A stretch of 64,000 bases of DNA from Cylindrotheca closterium (Eukaryota > Bacillariophyta > Bacillariophyceae > Bacillariales > Bacillariaceae): contig CAKOGP040000890.1 in assembly GCA_933822405.4 (NCBI GenBank), positions 296,749 to 360,748 of the forward strand. Direction: 5' to 3'. Position 1 is the stretch's first letter; every line of letters begins with the position of its first letter. Both the position numbers and the translations under genes were made by a program. The notes beneath the pieces were generated by a model. The model saw only the letters and a program-made list of their open reading frames with translations. It had not been told where the DNA came from and made no database searches. Shown in pieces: positions 1 through 11,807 of the stretch.

Positions 1-3000
1 GACTACAGTATGGCCAATTTCGTGAAGGACCAGATCGAGAACCAACAAGTGAGCAGCCACCGTGAGTTCTACCGCAGACACCTGAATGTTCGAGCCGTTG
101 AAACCTACAAACACGGAGTGACAGGTCCAAGAGCGTGCGACCAGAACTCTAGATGGAGGAGCTTTGCCTTTACGACAATAGATCTAGCAATGAGCAAGAG
201 AGACGAATCGTTTGCTGTCAAAGTGGAGACAAAGATGACTACATCACCTGCTTATATCCTATCCTTTGCAGGATTTCCTCGGACTGTCCTATATGAGCAA
301 CCGCAATATTATAAGAACGAACGATCCCAAACGGTCCTTGGTGTTTTATCAGACGGAGCGTACCCAATTTGCTTTATCGAGGATATTCACGGAGAAAAGA
401 GAATTGATGTAAGTTGACTTTGGAATCATTACCTGAGACAATCGAAGATACACGTTCTCAACTTCACAATTTGTAGATGCCTAAATTAAACCCTCCTAGT
501 TTCAAAGTGATGGTCAGTGGGGAGTGTCGACCAGTTGTTGGCGGCAACCCAACCGTTCACCTTGATTCCACAGTTGTAGATCGACGTGACTATCACGAGC
601 TTGATCTTACTACCAAATCATTGATCCCATTGGGGCATGTGTATTCACACACAGGTACACTACTTTTGGAAGATGACGTCGAGTCTCCTACTTGCGCCGA
701 TATTGCTGATCCTCAGGACTCAACACACAAATCGTTTACGTATGATTGTAACGATGTGAGGTACCCAGGTGATTGTGATCATTACAAGCGAAATGGTTGG
801 AGAAACCCCTCAAAGCCAGTCTTTGGTAAGCTCAGTGATGCAAGCTTTGTCTTGTATGATATCAGACTTGAGCTGGACGAAAACACAGTCGAGAACCCCC
901 TGATTGATGGTGGAGGAAACAAGGTTGTCGACTCCTTGTTCAAAGCGTCAACTTCGGTCTACGATGACTCTCCTCGACCTTCATATTACTGTGCTAACGC
1001 TCCACAAGATATCTTCAATGAGGCACATTGCAAACTTTCCTTCGATCCGAATGTATGCGTAACGTATGATATTGCTGTGATGAAGGCAATTCCTTTCAAT
1101 GCAGATACCTTGAAGCAAATATTCAGTCTCACAGGTCGATACGTGTACGCTGTGAAAGGTGCGAAAAAACGCCAGTGTATATCTTGGTGTCTGTGTCCTT
1201 TTGATATTCGATGCTGCTCATTCTCCTTTCCATCCACAGGGCTCATCTTCGACGCAACGATTCATCCGGAAACTGCTACTAACCAAAACTTTGTTGTAGA
1301 TTTGCCGTGCACCCAACTCACGCGTAGCCGATGGCTAAGATTGGACAGCGCGGGAGATGATACGTGGTTCTATCGAGATGGTACCACTGGTGCATGTGCA
1401 AGTCTACTAGAACCGGAAACAAAATCTGAATTTGCAACTGCGATTCATTCTTCCACAGACCAAAATCCCAATCTGAAAGACATCTACTTCCGTGGATCGT
1501 GTGCAGAAAGCGATATAATGGAGCATGATATGCTAGTCTTCGTTGATGAGGAGAATCAATGCTATCAAAATGTTCATCCCGACTACTTGTAAGTGAAACA
1601 TTTTAAAGCTATTATTTGTCGATGAAGTATTCGTGGCGCGACTACAACAATACTGTTTTTACTTTTCTCCTATCTCCATTTCTGTCATCGCGACTTTACA
1701 TCACCACAGATCCATCTACGACCTGACAAACTGGGCACCCCTACCTAACGACACTGTGAACCACCATCCAGGAGGAAGCGAAGTGATTCGAAAATGGACA
1801 GATACTGGTATTCTGAACTTCCCAGCCGAGCGATATAGCTGGCATACGATGGATCGCTGGCACAGATTTAAGAATGAAGAACAACGATTTGGTAAATTTA
1901 TTGGACGAGTGGGTGACTCTGTGAGCTTTGAAGATCTGCCACCCGAGCTTCAGACAGAGAATATTGCTGCTTCTCTTGGCGTCAACAAGCTGGAGAATGT
2001 CATTGGCAATAAGTATGGGACTCTTGTGTGTGGTTCTCAAGGGGAGGTGGCTCCAGATCCTATGGAAGAGGATTATTTTGAGATCAATCTTTTTGATGCA
2101 GATACTCTTGACACTATGATCCAGCCGCAGTCTCAAAGGCAAACCATTTGGACTCACTTTGCTCTGACGGCAGAGGATCAGCTTCGACAAAAGATGGCTT
2201 GGGCTTTGAGCCAAATCCTGGTCATCACTCCAACAACCCTCACCGATCCTAGGTACGTCTGCTGAATTTTTTTAGGGGAGTAACAAGGGGATGTCTCTCT
2301 CATCGTTAATCACACAGGGCAACCGAGCCATTCCTCGTGTTTTATGATATTTTCGTCCGCAATGGTCTCGGAAACTACCGGTATGTCATGGTGTACACGA
2401 GTACCTCGTTTCGCCAACTGCGCCTCTCTCATCGATTTCATTCTACACAGAGACATACTGAAGGAGGTTTCTTACAGTATCAAGATGGGTGAAATGCTGA
2501 CCTTTGTGGTGAGTATATCTTTGTTTCTCCTCGTGAAATGCGGCAGTCTCTCTAACTTCTACATCGTTCCGCAGGACAACCGTGCGATTGCATTTCTTTG
2601 GCATATTAGGAAACAAGTGCAACGTAAGACGCTTTGAAGCTGCTGTATTCGTCGCTCTGTCACTTTATGCTCACGTATTGAATCTTGACCACAGATCCGG
2701 ACGAAAACTATGCTAGAGAGCTTATGCAGCTGTTCACAATTGGTACCGTGCGGCTAAACATGGATGGAACCGAGGTTCTGGACTGCTATGGAAATCCAAT
2801 AAAGACATACGATTCCAAGGATATCGTCTCGTTCGCCCGAGCGTGGACTGGTTTTGCTCGCCAACCTTATCGTGGCAATGTCGAGGATATCACAGCACCA
2901 ACAAGACACAGCTACCTTGATCCGATGCGAATCCAAGATATTAGGTTCCGAGACCTGTTTCCTAAGAGAGGGCTGGAGGGAAAATTTATCGGAGATCGGT

Positions 3001-6000
3001 ATCCTCTCTGCAGTGATCTTCCAGACAAAGCCTTTCTCCGAAGGGGAGCGAAGTACCGACTTTTGGGCGGAAATCCGAGTCCCAAACTACAAAGTCACTT
3101 TGGGGTTGAGTGGAAGGATCCGAAGACAAAGCGCTTCAGTCTTTTATTGCAGTCTCCCTTGTACAATGTCTTAAACTGTCAACAGAAGGGTGGAGAGTGT
3201 ATCTACGCACCAGTGGTCACTCTATCAACCAATCTACCATGTTATGGCAACGAATGCAAGGTTGATACTGTCCGAACGGTGCAAGTGGGTGGTGTTTTCT
3301 ACGAATACATTCGTGTCCCATGTGTTGAGCTAGCAGTTTATGACAAGGGCAAGAAGTTATCCGCTGGATATAACGATGACTTGAACATGTGTGGTGAGTT
3401 TCATGGGCAATCCGATGGGAATGAATCTTCGCTAGCATCTCACTTATCTTGTATTCCGTAGGTAACCCCAAAATAGCATCGGCTACAGAGGCTTGCTGCG
3501 GTATCAATCGAGAAATGGACAACCTTGTATTTCGGAATCCACGACGAGCAGATAGGTCGTGCGAGTATCTCGGTGAAAAGGTGACTTTCGCGACGAATGT
3601 GGAACGGTGCAACAGCCTAGGAGGTTACCCCTGCGACATGGAAGGATTCCTTCATTGGAACGAAAACTCAGACCAAGATTGTATTCGTGACATCAGAAGC
3701 TCAAACCAACACATCTGGGAAAACATTTGGCACTGGACGGTAAGTTGCATTCATAGGTTTCTCTGGGTCTTGCTTCAGCATCTGCTCACATCCCTTCCAG
3801 AACGCTCATTGCAATATCCAACTCGCCATCAAGAGTAACGGGCTCATCGCTTTGCATCATAATCCAGATCAATCAGGACATATTGACCCTCCACGGACAG
3901 CTGGTCACGTCGATGCACTGGAGAGTCTCAACTACTTCAGCGTCCACTGGCCAAAGAATGAGACCAATGACGATCAGTTTCCATCTGTGGACAACAATTG
4001 CGGGAATGGGCTATGTCAGGTGCTTGATGACGCAACTTGTCTTTGTGAGACAAACATTGTTGATTCGGCAGTGTTTACTAGCATGCCAAGTCGATCAGAC
4101 GTATTGTCGCAGCTCGCGATTGGTGCTTTCCCTGTGGAAATGTTTGATGCGGACCAGTATGATCTTGTAGACAACTTTGATGGAGTAGAGGTTTGGCGCA
4201 AGACAGAACACGGAGAAACATTTGCACCTTCTCCAAGTCCTTCAGGTCGTTGTGATCGAAATCTCATCGATTGGAACGCTGATGCGGAGACTGGTACGAA
4301 CCAGACCTGGTATCGATGGGGAAAAGACGAGATCGCGATGCAGCAACCTGGATTCAATTCCGATTTCGCGTTCCGATACTGTCCACAGGAAATGACTGGG
4401 AACATGAACTTCGGTATTTATCAGAACCTTCCGATACAGTGCCTGCAAGCGAACGACGGTGTACTGTTTTCTTTCAAGGTCAAACTTCAAAATGTCGCTG
4501 ATGGCTCGGCAGTGAATTGTGATCCTCATGCAACATCCGGGCAACAGTCTTGTCCCTTTGTCCGACTGTATATTCGAAGCAATAATAGACATCACTGGAT
4601 TGCATTGTCTGGACTGCGTGAGTGGAATGAAGAAGAATGGAATACATTCGAGCTAGAATATATCATTCCAGCTGAGTACGATAGCATCACACGCATTCAA
4701 CCGTTCATCGTCGTCGGTGGTCCATCGGCTAGTGACGGTCGCGTGCTTCTGGTGGATGATGTGAGCATCACAAAAAAAATAGGAATTGTGTCTAGCGAAG
4801 CACCTAGTGAAGCACCAACATCATCTTGTCTATATTTCAACATGGGAGTTAATGGAGATGCAGAGACAGGAGATATACGGCCTTATGGAAACACGGGGAG
4901 CAACACAAGCTTAACTGTCCAAAGCGAAGATGTATATACTGGTTCTTATGCATTCAAGTTCAAAGCGTATGAATGGTATCGTGGAATCAACAAGGGTGTG
5001 TGGAACATGCAACGGCCAAATGCTGTTGAGCGAGAGGGCCAATGCATATCATCGGGTACCAACCTTCACTTTCAATTTAAGGCAAAACTGATAAGGGAGA
5101 CGAGTGCAGGCGCAAAAGGGGTTGATTGCGATCCGTCTTCGAGGACAAAAGGAGGCAACTCGGGCAATTCTGTAGGGTGTCCTTTCATTCGTCCACACGT
5201 GAAGGTGGACGGGATGAGGTGGGAAGGATATGACTTGTGGGGCTTTGATGACTGGGACGCTAACAGTTGGAACACGTTTTCGGCAACATGGACAGTTCCG
5301 GAGTACGAAGATCCCATCAAGCAGTTTCAGATAATTTTCCTTCCGAACCGATACAGCAGGTGGCCCAATGATAGCATGTACATGTTATTGGACGACTTCG
5401 AATACTATGTGGTTCCTTCTACAGATCCACCAAGTCTCGCCCCAACTTCGTCAGCTTGGCCATCTTTTTCCCCGTCACTATCACCAACGTCAAAGCCTTC
5501 ACAAATTCCTACTGAATTGCCTACTTCGTCACCCACAGCGTTTGCAAGCTACTCGAAGGATACACTTTTCCGCGTCATGGATGAAAAGGGTGACTACATT
5601 TATTTGAAGAACATGAAATCTGTCATTGGAGTAAGTCGTTCATTGTTATCTGAAATGTTCTATATTAGCAGCTGCACTGACACTATCTTCGCATGTTTAC
5701 AGATCGGAGCAAAGGCTTCGCAATCTACACAATATTCGATTCGAAATCCACCATCATTCTATGATCTATCAGGTACGCGAAACGTTTCGATCATTGTCTT
5801 TTTCACCTGCATACAACTTATCGTATCGCTATTTCTGAAGAAATTGCGCTTCGAGATGCCTACTACGAAACGGATGCGGTGATCGATCATCTTGCATATC
5901 ATGATAACACTCCGCCATTCATTGCAAAGAACATCATTCACCACTTTGGAATCTCAAATCCTTCTCCACGATACGTTGAAACAGTCGCCACCGCCTTTCG

Positions 6001-9000
6001 CAGTGGGTCGTATGTCTTCAAGCAAGCTGGCTCTCCGGATGTATCTTTTGGAGGAAACAAATGGGGCGATCTTTCTGCTGTTGCGGCAGCAGTACTTTTG
6101 GATCGAGAGGCCAGGGCGGTAGTGGTGTCCTTAGACCCAATACATGGCTCTGTAAAGGAGCCAATGAACAAAATTATTTCATTGATGCGATCGATGGAGT
6201 ACACCAGGGCCAATCATGCCAAAGTGAAATACCCAATTTTGTCTTCTGGTCTTCGTGAGAGAATTGGACAGATGCCATATGAAGCACCTGATGTATTCTC
6301 GTTTTTCGGTTCAGACTACCAGCCACCAGGAGCGTTCTCTCAGGCTTCTTTGGTATCACCTGAGTCTCAAGTATTGTCCATGATTACGATTCTCGGGATG
6401 TCAAATGGACTTTCTTCACTGATCAAGAACGGCATGACTTCGTGTAGCTACGGTTTTGGAAGAGGTGTGAGAAACTACTCGTGTGACTACCCCGACGGAA
6501 GATTAGCATACATGCCATCGGCTGCAGCAAATATGGCCAAGAAGACCATCGACGAACTCTCGCTTTTGTTAACTAGTGGGCGTCTCAGCGACGAAAATAA
6601 GGCCATCATCCTCGATAAGTACAATCAAGTCTGGGCATCCGACAGTGCTGACAAGGCTCTACAGGTGGCTCAACAGCTGATCGTGAACAGTCCTGAGTTC
6701 CAGACGTCGAGCATTGTTCGCAAGTCAGGATCTCCCAGACTTTCATCCGGAACGACAGGGTCTACAAACGAGCCATACAAGGCTGTGATCAATGTGAATC
6801 TTTTTGGCGGAATGGATTCGTTTTACATGCTATCACCCCATCCGTCTTGCTCGTTGTACTCCGGTAAGTACGAAGTCAAGCCGCGTGGATGTTCGCTCTT
6901 TGCATGAGACCAATAATCTCAACTTTCTTTTTCTTGACAATACAGAGTACAGCGATGTTCGCGGAAGCGACGCAACACTGAATCCATCGGATATGAAACC
7001 TTTGGACGCCTCATCCTCTGCCAACCAGCCTTGCGATAAGTTTGGTGTTCACAAAAATCTGGGTGTAATGAAAGAGTTGTATGATTCAGGGATGGGCGTG
7101 TTCATGGCAAACACTGGTCGTAAGTCTTTCTGACGGATGTAAGCTTTCTGAGTTGGCCTTTTGTCTAATCGGACCGCGTCTTGTGTCTTTCAGATCTCGA
7201 AAAACCTGTAACAAAAGAGAACTACAATGCAGAAACCAGAGCACAATTATTTGCTCACAACGCAATGCAGAATGAAGCTGCGTTTGTCGATGCAATGCGA
7301 GAAAATGTGGGCACGGGAGTACTTGGACGAATGCTTGATATTTTGCAGCATAAAGACTACGCGGTGTCCGCAATTTCCATCGACAATCATGGAACTGTAC
7401 TTGACGGGAACTCAGGACTCGGTCGTGCTGTCGATGTTGTCAAGAGAAATGGTGTTGATAGGTTCTATGATAGTGTTGGGAGTCCATCCGATGCAATTAC
7501 CGTTGATGATATGAAGGCTGCTTTCAACAGTTTGAACGGCGACGTTGAGCCTAACAGCGGAAAATACGCTGATCACTGGTCACAGACTTTTATTGACGGT
7601 ATCAAAAAAGCGGGGTCTCTCAAGGCATCCATCGACAATGTATCTCTCACACATGACGCGCAATTTACTGGTGGCGTTGGGCCTCAATTGAAAATGATAG
7701 CCAAGCTGATTAAGGCTCGCGAAGAGAGAGGTGTCAACAGGGATGCCTTCCACGTCAGATTCGGCGGTTGGGACCATCACTCTGAGCTGAAGAGCAATAT
7801 TGAGCCACGATTTTCTGATTTGAACGCAGCGCTAGATGCATTCAAGAAGGAGATTACAGAGATGGGTCTGATGGATCATGTCACTCTAGTTGTGACAAGC
7901 GAATTTGCGAGGGTAAGTTGGGTCCCGGGAATTCTTTGCTGGCTCTATGATGCTTCTGACCTTGATTTGGTGAATATTGTTACAGACGCTCTCCCAGAAT
8001 TCTGGTGCAGGAACTGATCACGCATGGGGAGGCAACTATTTTGTAATGGGAGGACAAGTCAATGGGGGGAAGATTCTTGGCGAGTACCCACAAGGTTTTA
8101 CGGCGAATGATCCAACAAATGATGGCCGTGGAAGGCTAGTCCCTACTACGTAAGTGTCACTTCGAACTTGTAAATATCTTTTGGGACTTGTTTCTAAATC
8201 ATGATGTGGTGGACAGTTCTTGGGAATCTATATGGAACCCCATTTCCCAGTGGTTTGGCATCGGCGAAGAGGAGGATCTGGACTACGTACTACCGAATCG
8301 TGGCAACTTCGGTTGTCGTCTCCTTGCGGAAATGGATCTATTTAAATCGGGTACACAGACAAACAAGGGATGCGGTGGCGACATTATCAATATAAACCAG
8401 AATCTGCCATTGGGCGAAACAAGATATCTTACAGGTGAAGAACAGAGGAAGTTATGTGATCGCATGAGTACGGTAGCCGTTGAAGCAGCCGGAGACTATT
8501 CTTTTCGCTGTGTGGTACTCGGTCAGCGCATTGAAGAAGTCGATGGTTCGAGCACCCATCGATTGAGCCTTGACATCGAAATGAGTAGTGATGCTGTAGG
8601 AGTGGCTGATGCAGTTAGACAGGAAGTTGATGCTCGTTTCCAGTATATCTCGAAAGATCTCATGTCCAACGGTAAAGTGGGCGGAATCTGCGCAACATCG
8701 GGAAGGGCTACAATTATACCATCACAGCTTCCCTCCGCAATGCCAAGCAACGTGGCGTCGCAACATCCAACCAATAGCATATCGCCTTCAAACGCGCCGT
8801 CGTCCGATCCAAGTTCGATGCCGTCCCGAATCCCGTCGCCGGAGCCATCGAGTTTGGTCTCGGCTTCCCCAACAAATATCGAGAGTGGTCAACCCACGGC
8901 AAGTGCTCAACCATCTCATGGACCTTCAATGTCTGTCGAACCTTCGACAAGTCATCCGTCGTTGCTACCATCTACGATGCCATCAAACAGGCCGTCGCAA

Positions 9001-10209
9001 AAGCCGAGTTTGCTGCCGTCACAAAAGCCAACCAAATTGCCATCACATTCGCCCTCCGTCGTGCCGAGCAGTGAACCTTCCAACGTGCCTTCTGCTTCCA
9101 TATTGCCATCAATTTTTCCAACATTGGCACCGACGGTGACTGGGGTACCGACCTCATCACCAAGTCCAGGGCCGTCTACGTCTCCCTCTTTTGTACCAAG
9201 CGTGGAAAAATCAAATCGCCCATCACACCTTCGCAGTGGGGCTCCTTCGATACGTCCATCGACACCCCCTTCAAGGTACCCATCGATTTCCGATGCCCCA
9301 TCTGTTCATTCAAGCATGTCACCATCGTCAACTCCATCTCATGCTCAAAGCTTGAGTCCGACAAATACTCCTCCAAGCAAGATCCTCTCTGCGACTCCAT
9401 CAATATCTCCATCAACAGCACCGTCGATGACTCCAAGTGTCCAAGTTACAAACGCAATCTTGAGGCCTAGGAAGAGTCTGACATTAGCGCCTTCTCGTCA
9501 TCCGCTCACTAACGAGCCAAGTGGGGAAGCTTCAGATCAACCGTCATCATGGTGGCAAGCTCCAAATTTCGATATGACAGATGGGATTTTAAGGCCCAGG
9601 ACGAGTCCAACTGCGGCTCCTTCTCGGCAGCTCCTCACGACTGAGCCAAGTGGGGAAGCTACAATACAACCATCATCGCAGTCGCAAGCTCCAAGCTTTA
9701 TAGGGACAGATGGGATTCTAACACCGAGTACGACTCCAACTGCGGCTCCTTTTCGTGGGCCACTCAGCAGCGAGCCAAGTGGGGAAGCTGCAGTACAACC
9801 ATCATCGCAGTCGCTAGTCCCAACTTTTGAAGTGACCAATGGGATTTTACCACAGGTGGAACCTTCAAGACTGCCGTCTATGAAGCCTTCATACACACAG
9901 CCAAACGAGCAACTGCCAAGAAACCCATCCGTGCAGCCAACCACGACCTCGTCACGTCCTAGCATAACGACCACAGCCCGTGCGAGCAACATTCCGTCTG
10001 TGGTACCGTCAACAGAAGCTTCAAAGATACCCACGGATCTTGATATGAACTCGCAAAACGTCAGCCAAGGGGTTCCGACAAGTACTCTATTCCGTGCCCA
10101 ACCAGATTCGAACTCTGGTCCCCCTGTCACTTTCATTATACTCTTCGTGGTGCTATTTTTTTTATTGCTTGGTTTAGTTTATGTACTCTCCTTCCGCGAT
10201 GCAAGATAG
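1..10209 (+). CDS. Giant DUF1800-DUF1501 fusion protein with Ser/Pro-rich stalk and C-terminal membrane helix (5' partial)
   Basis: The reading frame is open at base 1, so the gene starts outside the window. Sixteen exons fit: 1-408, 477-1158, 1240-1588, 1710-2252, 2318-2380, 2451-2508, 2575-2623, 2695-3393, 3462-3739, 3801-5630, 5703-5772, 5841-6863, 6946-7119, 7194-7912, 7986-8149, 8217-10209. They sum to 3033 codons plus stop, and all phases agree. DUF1800 motifs are AEDQLRQKMAWALSQ, EPFLVFYDIFVRNGLGNYR and PDENYARELMQLFTIG, with the C-terminal part AYHDNTPPFIAK at about residues 1677-1976. DUF1501 follows at about 1990-2410 (GGMDSFYML, FGGWDHHSEL, TSEFAR joined to TLSQNSGAGTDHAWGG). Inserted parts are a cytochrome-b5-like HPGG segment near residue 500 and two galactose-binding-like modules at about 1194-1582. 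A PSxxPS region of about 450 residues precedes a membrane helix at 10126-10190. The biochemical function of both DUF families is unsettled. I infer a surface or wall-associated protein. Confidence 0.85.
8708..9445 (+). repeat. PSxxPS low-complexity coding repeat
   Basis: This stretch of the last exon encodes an irregular Ser/Pro repeat (PSxxPSxxPS, with T and A substitutions) of about 245 residues. Such regions are common in diatom secreted and cell-wall proteins and probably form an extended, O-glycosylated stalk. A shorter copy of the same style occurs at 5430-5545. Confidence 0.85.
9448..9834 (+). repeat. Three 129-bp tandem coding repeats
   Basis: Units start at 9448, 9577 and 9706, with the first residues of a fourth at 9835. 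The period is exactly 129 bp (43 codons). Each unit reads roughly T-(N/D)-(A/G)-ILxP, then TxAP, then EPSGEA, then QPSS, and ends in a P-aromatic tail. The units differ at many positions, so the duplication is not fresh. The array lies between the PSxxPS stalk and the membrane helix. Confidence 0.9.
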
Positions 10210-10508
10210 TGCGATAATAAAAATAATAATACATTTTACTTGTTTGCAGATTGATTCCAATCGATGCTGATTTTTTTCCCAGCGTTCGGCCAAATGACAG
10301 AGCATGCGTCCCTTCGACAAACCCCAAGCCGCCATGACACTGCTCGTGATTATCAAAGTGAGGTTTTGAAAACGGTTTCGGAATTTGCACGACTATTAAG
10401 TTGGTATCATAAAAATTCCCTAGCTCAACCACCCAATTGCAAAAATCATTCACTCGACTACATCGCTATCTATCTGTCTTTATATCTGTCTATCTATCCC
10501 CTGTGATT
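10210..10508. other. Intergenic, tail-to-tail
   Basis: This lies between the convergent ends of the giant gene and the HMA gene. A short CTAT/CTGT-rich microsatellite-like tract sits at about 10465-10500. I see no gene. Confidence 0.6.
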
Positions 10509-11576
10509 CTACCGTGACACAGTTTCCTTACTGATAATGGATGCACCAGGGAATCCAAGCTTGTCTAATTGCTCCACCAACGAATTTCCGATTTTTTCCG
10601 CTTCTTCTGTAGAACCAACGCTCAATTTTACTACCGCCTTTCCTCCCTTGGCTTTCTCTGCATCCAAAATGGAAGAGACACTGCGCACTTTGTTGCTTTC
10701 TGTGCTTTGTTCTTGGGACTGTCGCAGAAGGCGATCAATTTTGTTGATGCACGCGACACATCCCATGGTTGGAACATCTAACTCCATGACCATGTTGATG
10801 GACCTATCGTTGGAAACTTCTTTGCTGAAGGAACCATTGCTGCTATTAATGCTGGATTCGACAGTGGCGGAGACGTCCCCAGCTTCAACGCCAACTTCAG
10901 TATTGATGCTTTGGTAACGTTTGTTGCGGTAGTTGGTCCACAGATGCAATCCTTCGGGTAGGAGCGCAATGATGGTTCGCATAACCATCTGTGGAATGGT
11001 AGATAGCCCTTTTTTAATCGTAAGAGCATTAACATAAAGCAAAAGCGAGAAAAAGTATGGCCGAACAGGCCCCAATGCAGTGTTCAACCCCAAGCAACCT
11101 ACTGTACTGATTAAAACGTTTGCAATCATTTGAATGAGACAACAAGAACTAGCCAATAGAGAAAGCAAGAATGATGAGATCCAGCCCATGGAAGCATTAG
11201 ACGTTGAAGAGGCCACCAGATGAGGGAAAACAAAGTTGTGACCAACGGTCAATAAGAGCGTCGATAGCATCAATTTTCGAGCAAATCCTGGAGTCCACAA
11301 GAGATGATAAGAATACGCCGCTGGTGTCCGCGAGTTTTCGCTTTGGTTACAGACAGTTTCCGATGATTGATTTAGCGATGAATTACCAGCCGACAATTTG
11401 CTCGGGCGGTTGAAAACTGCTCGACGATGCTTTGGTTCTGGAAATTGACTTTGTTGTAGATTATGCGAGGAAATTGGTTGTCGATGAATGCCGAAGGAAA
11501 ATGCCTGATTCGCTACCAATAATAGCACTACCACTATCAGCGACAGTGGGAAACTTTGATTGTATGCTAAACGCAT
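10509..11576 (-). CDS. HMA-domain membrane protein, probably plastid-targeted
   Basis: A single exon of 355 codons starts at ATG 11576. The N-terminus is a signal peptide (hydrophobic LSLIVVVLLLVA) followed by NQAFSF, which resembles the ASAFAP plastid-import motif. The middle (about residues 95-200) contains three to four hydrophobic segments. The C-terminal 90 residues carry a heavy-metal-associated fold with the metal-binding motif MGCVACINKI. That is the CxxC of copper chaperones and P1B-ATPases, but none of the ATPase catalytic domains is present. I infer a membrane-tethered copper or zinc binding protein of the plastid. The start lies 231 bp from the divergently transcribed ORC2 start, so the two may share a promoter region. 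Confidence 0.7.
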   Translation of the reverse strand: MRLAYNQSFPLSLIVVVLLLVANQAFSFGIHRQPISSHNLQQSQFPEPKHRRAVFNRPSKLSAGNSSLNQSSETVCNQSENSRTPAAYSYHLLWTPGFARKLMLSTLLLTVGHNFVFPHLVASSTSNASMGWISSFLLSLLASSCCLIQMIANVLISTVGCLGLNTALGPVRPYFFSLLLYVNALTIKKGLSTIPQMVMRTIIALLPEGLHLWTNYRNKRYQSINTEVGVEAGDVSATVESSINSSNGSFSKEVSNDRSINMVMELDVPTMGCVACINKIDRLLRQSQEQSTESNKVRSVSSILDAEKAKGGKAVVKLSVGSTEEAEKIGNSLVEQLDKLGFPGASIISKETVSR

Positions 11577-11807
11577 AATGTTTCAAAGGAAGAGATGATT
11601 ATGTCTTTCACTTCCGTATAAACTGAACACTTTGATGGATTTCTGTCGATGTTTCAATGCTGTAAAATGGGGCAGGTCGCATTGACTGAGTCGACTAATG
11701 AAGTCCGAGAAGTCGACTTTCAACTTTCATCAGCTTCATTGTTGCTCGGTACAGTGCAGCCGACTTAATGTAAGGACAGTGTGAAGGAAATCAAACTAAA
11801 GTAACCG

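Noticed and set aside
1741..2214. 157-codon minus-strand ORF
   Set aside because: It lies opposite the DUF1800 exon 4, whose frame has family motifs on the plus strand.
9448..9834. Regular repeats considered as a CRISPR-like array
   Set aside because: The units are 129-bp in-frame coding repeats without spacers, in a eukaryotic gene.
10094..10120. T-arm-like GTTCGAATC on the minus strand, as in tRNA genes
   Set aside because: No acceptor stem, D-arm or anticodon arm fits around it, and the site is inside coding sequence.
9537..10136. 199-codon minus-strand ORF opposite the giant gene
   Set aside because: It is the mirror of the Ser/Pro-rich repeat; low-complexity codons leave the opposite strand open. 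There is no domain or signal.
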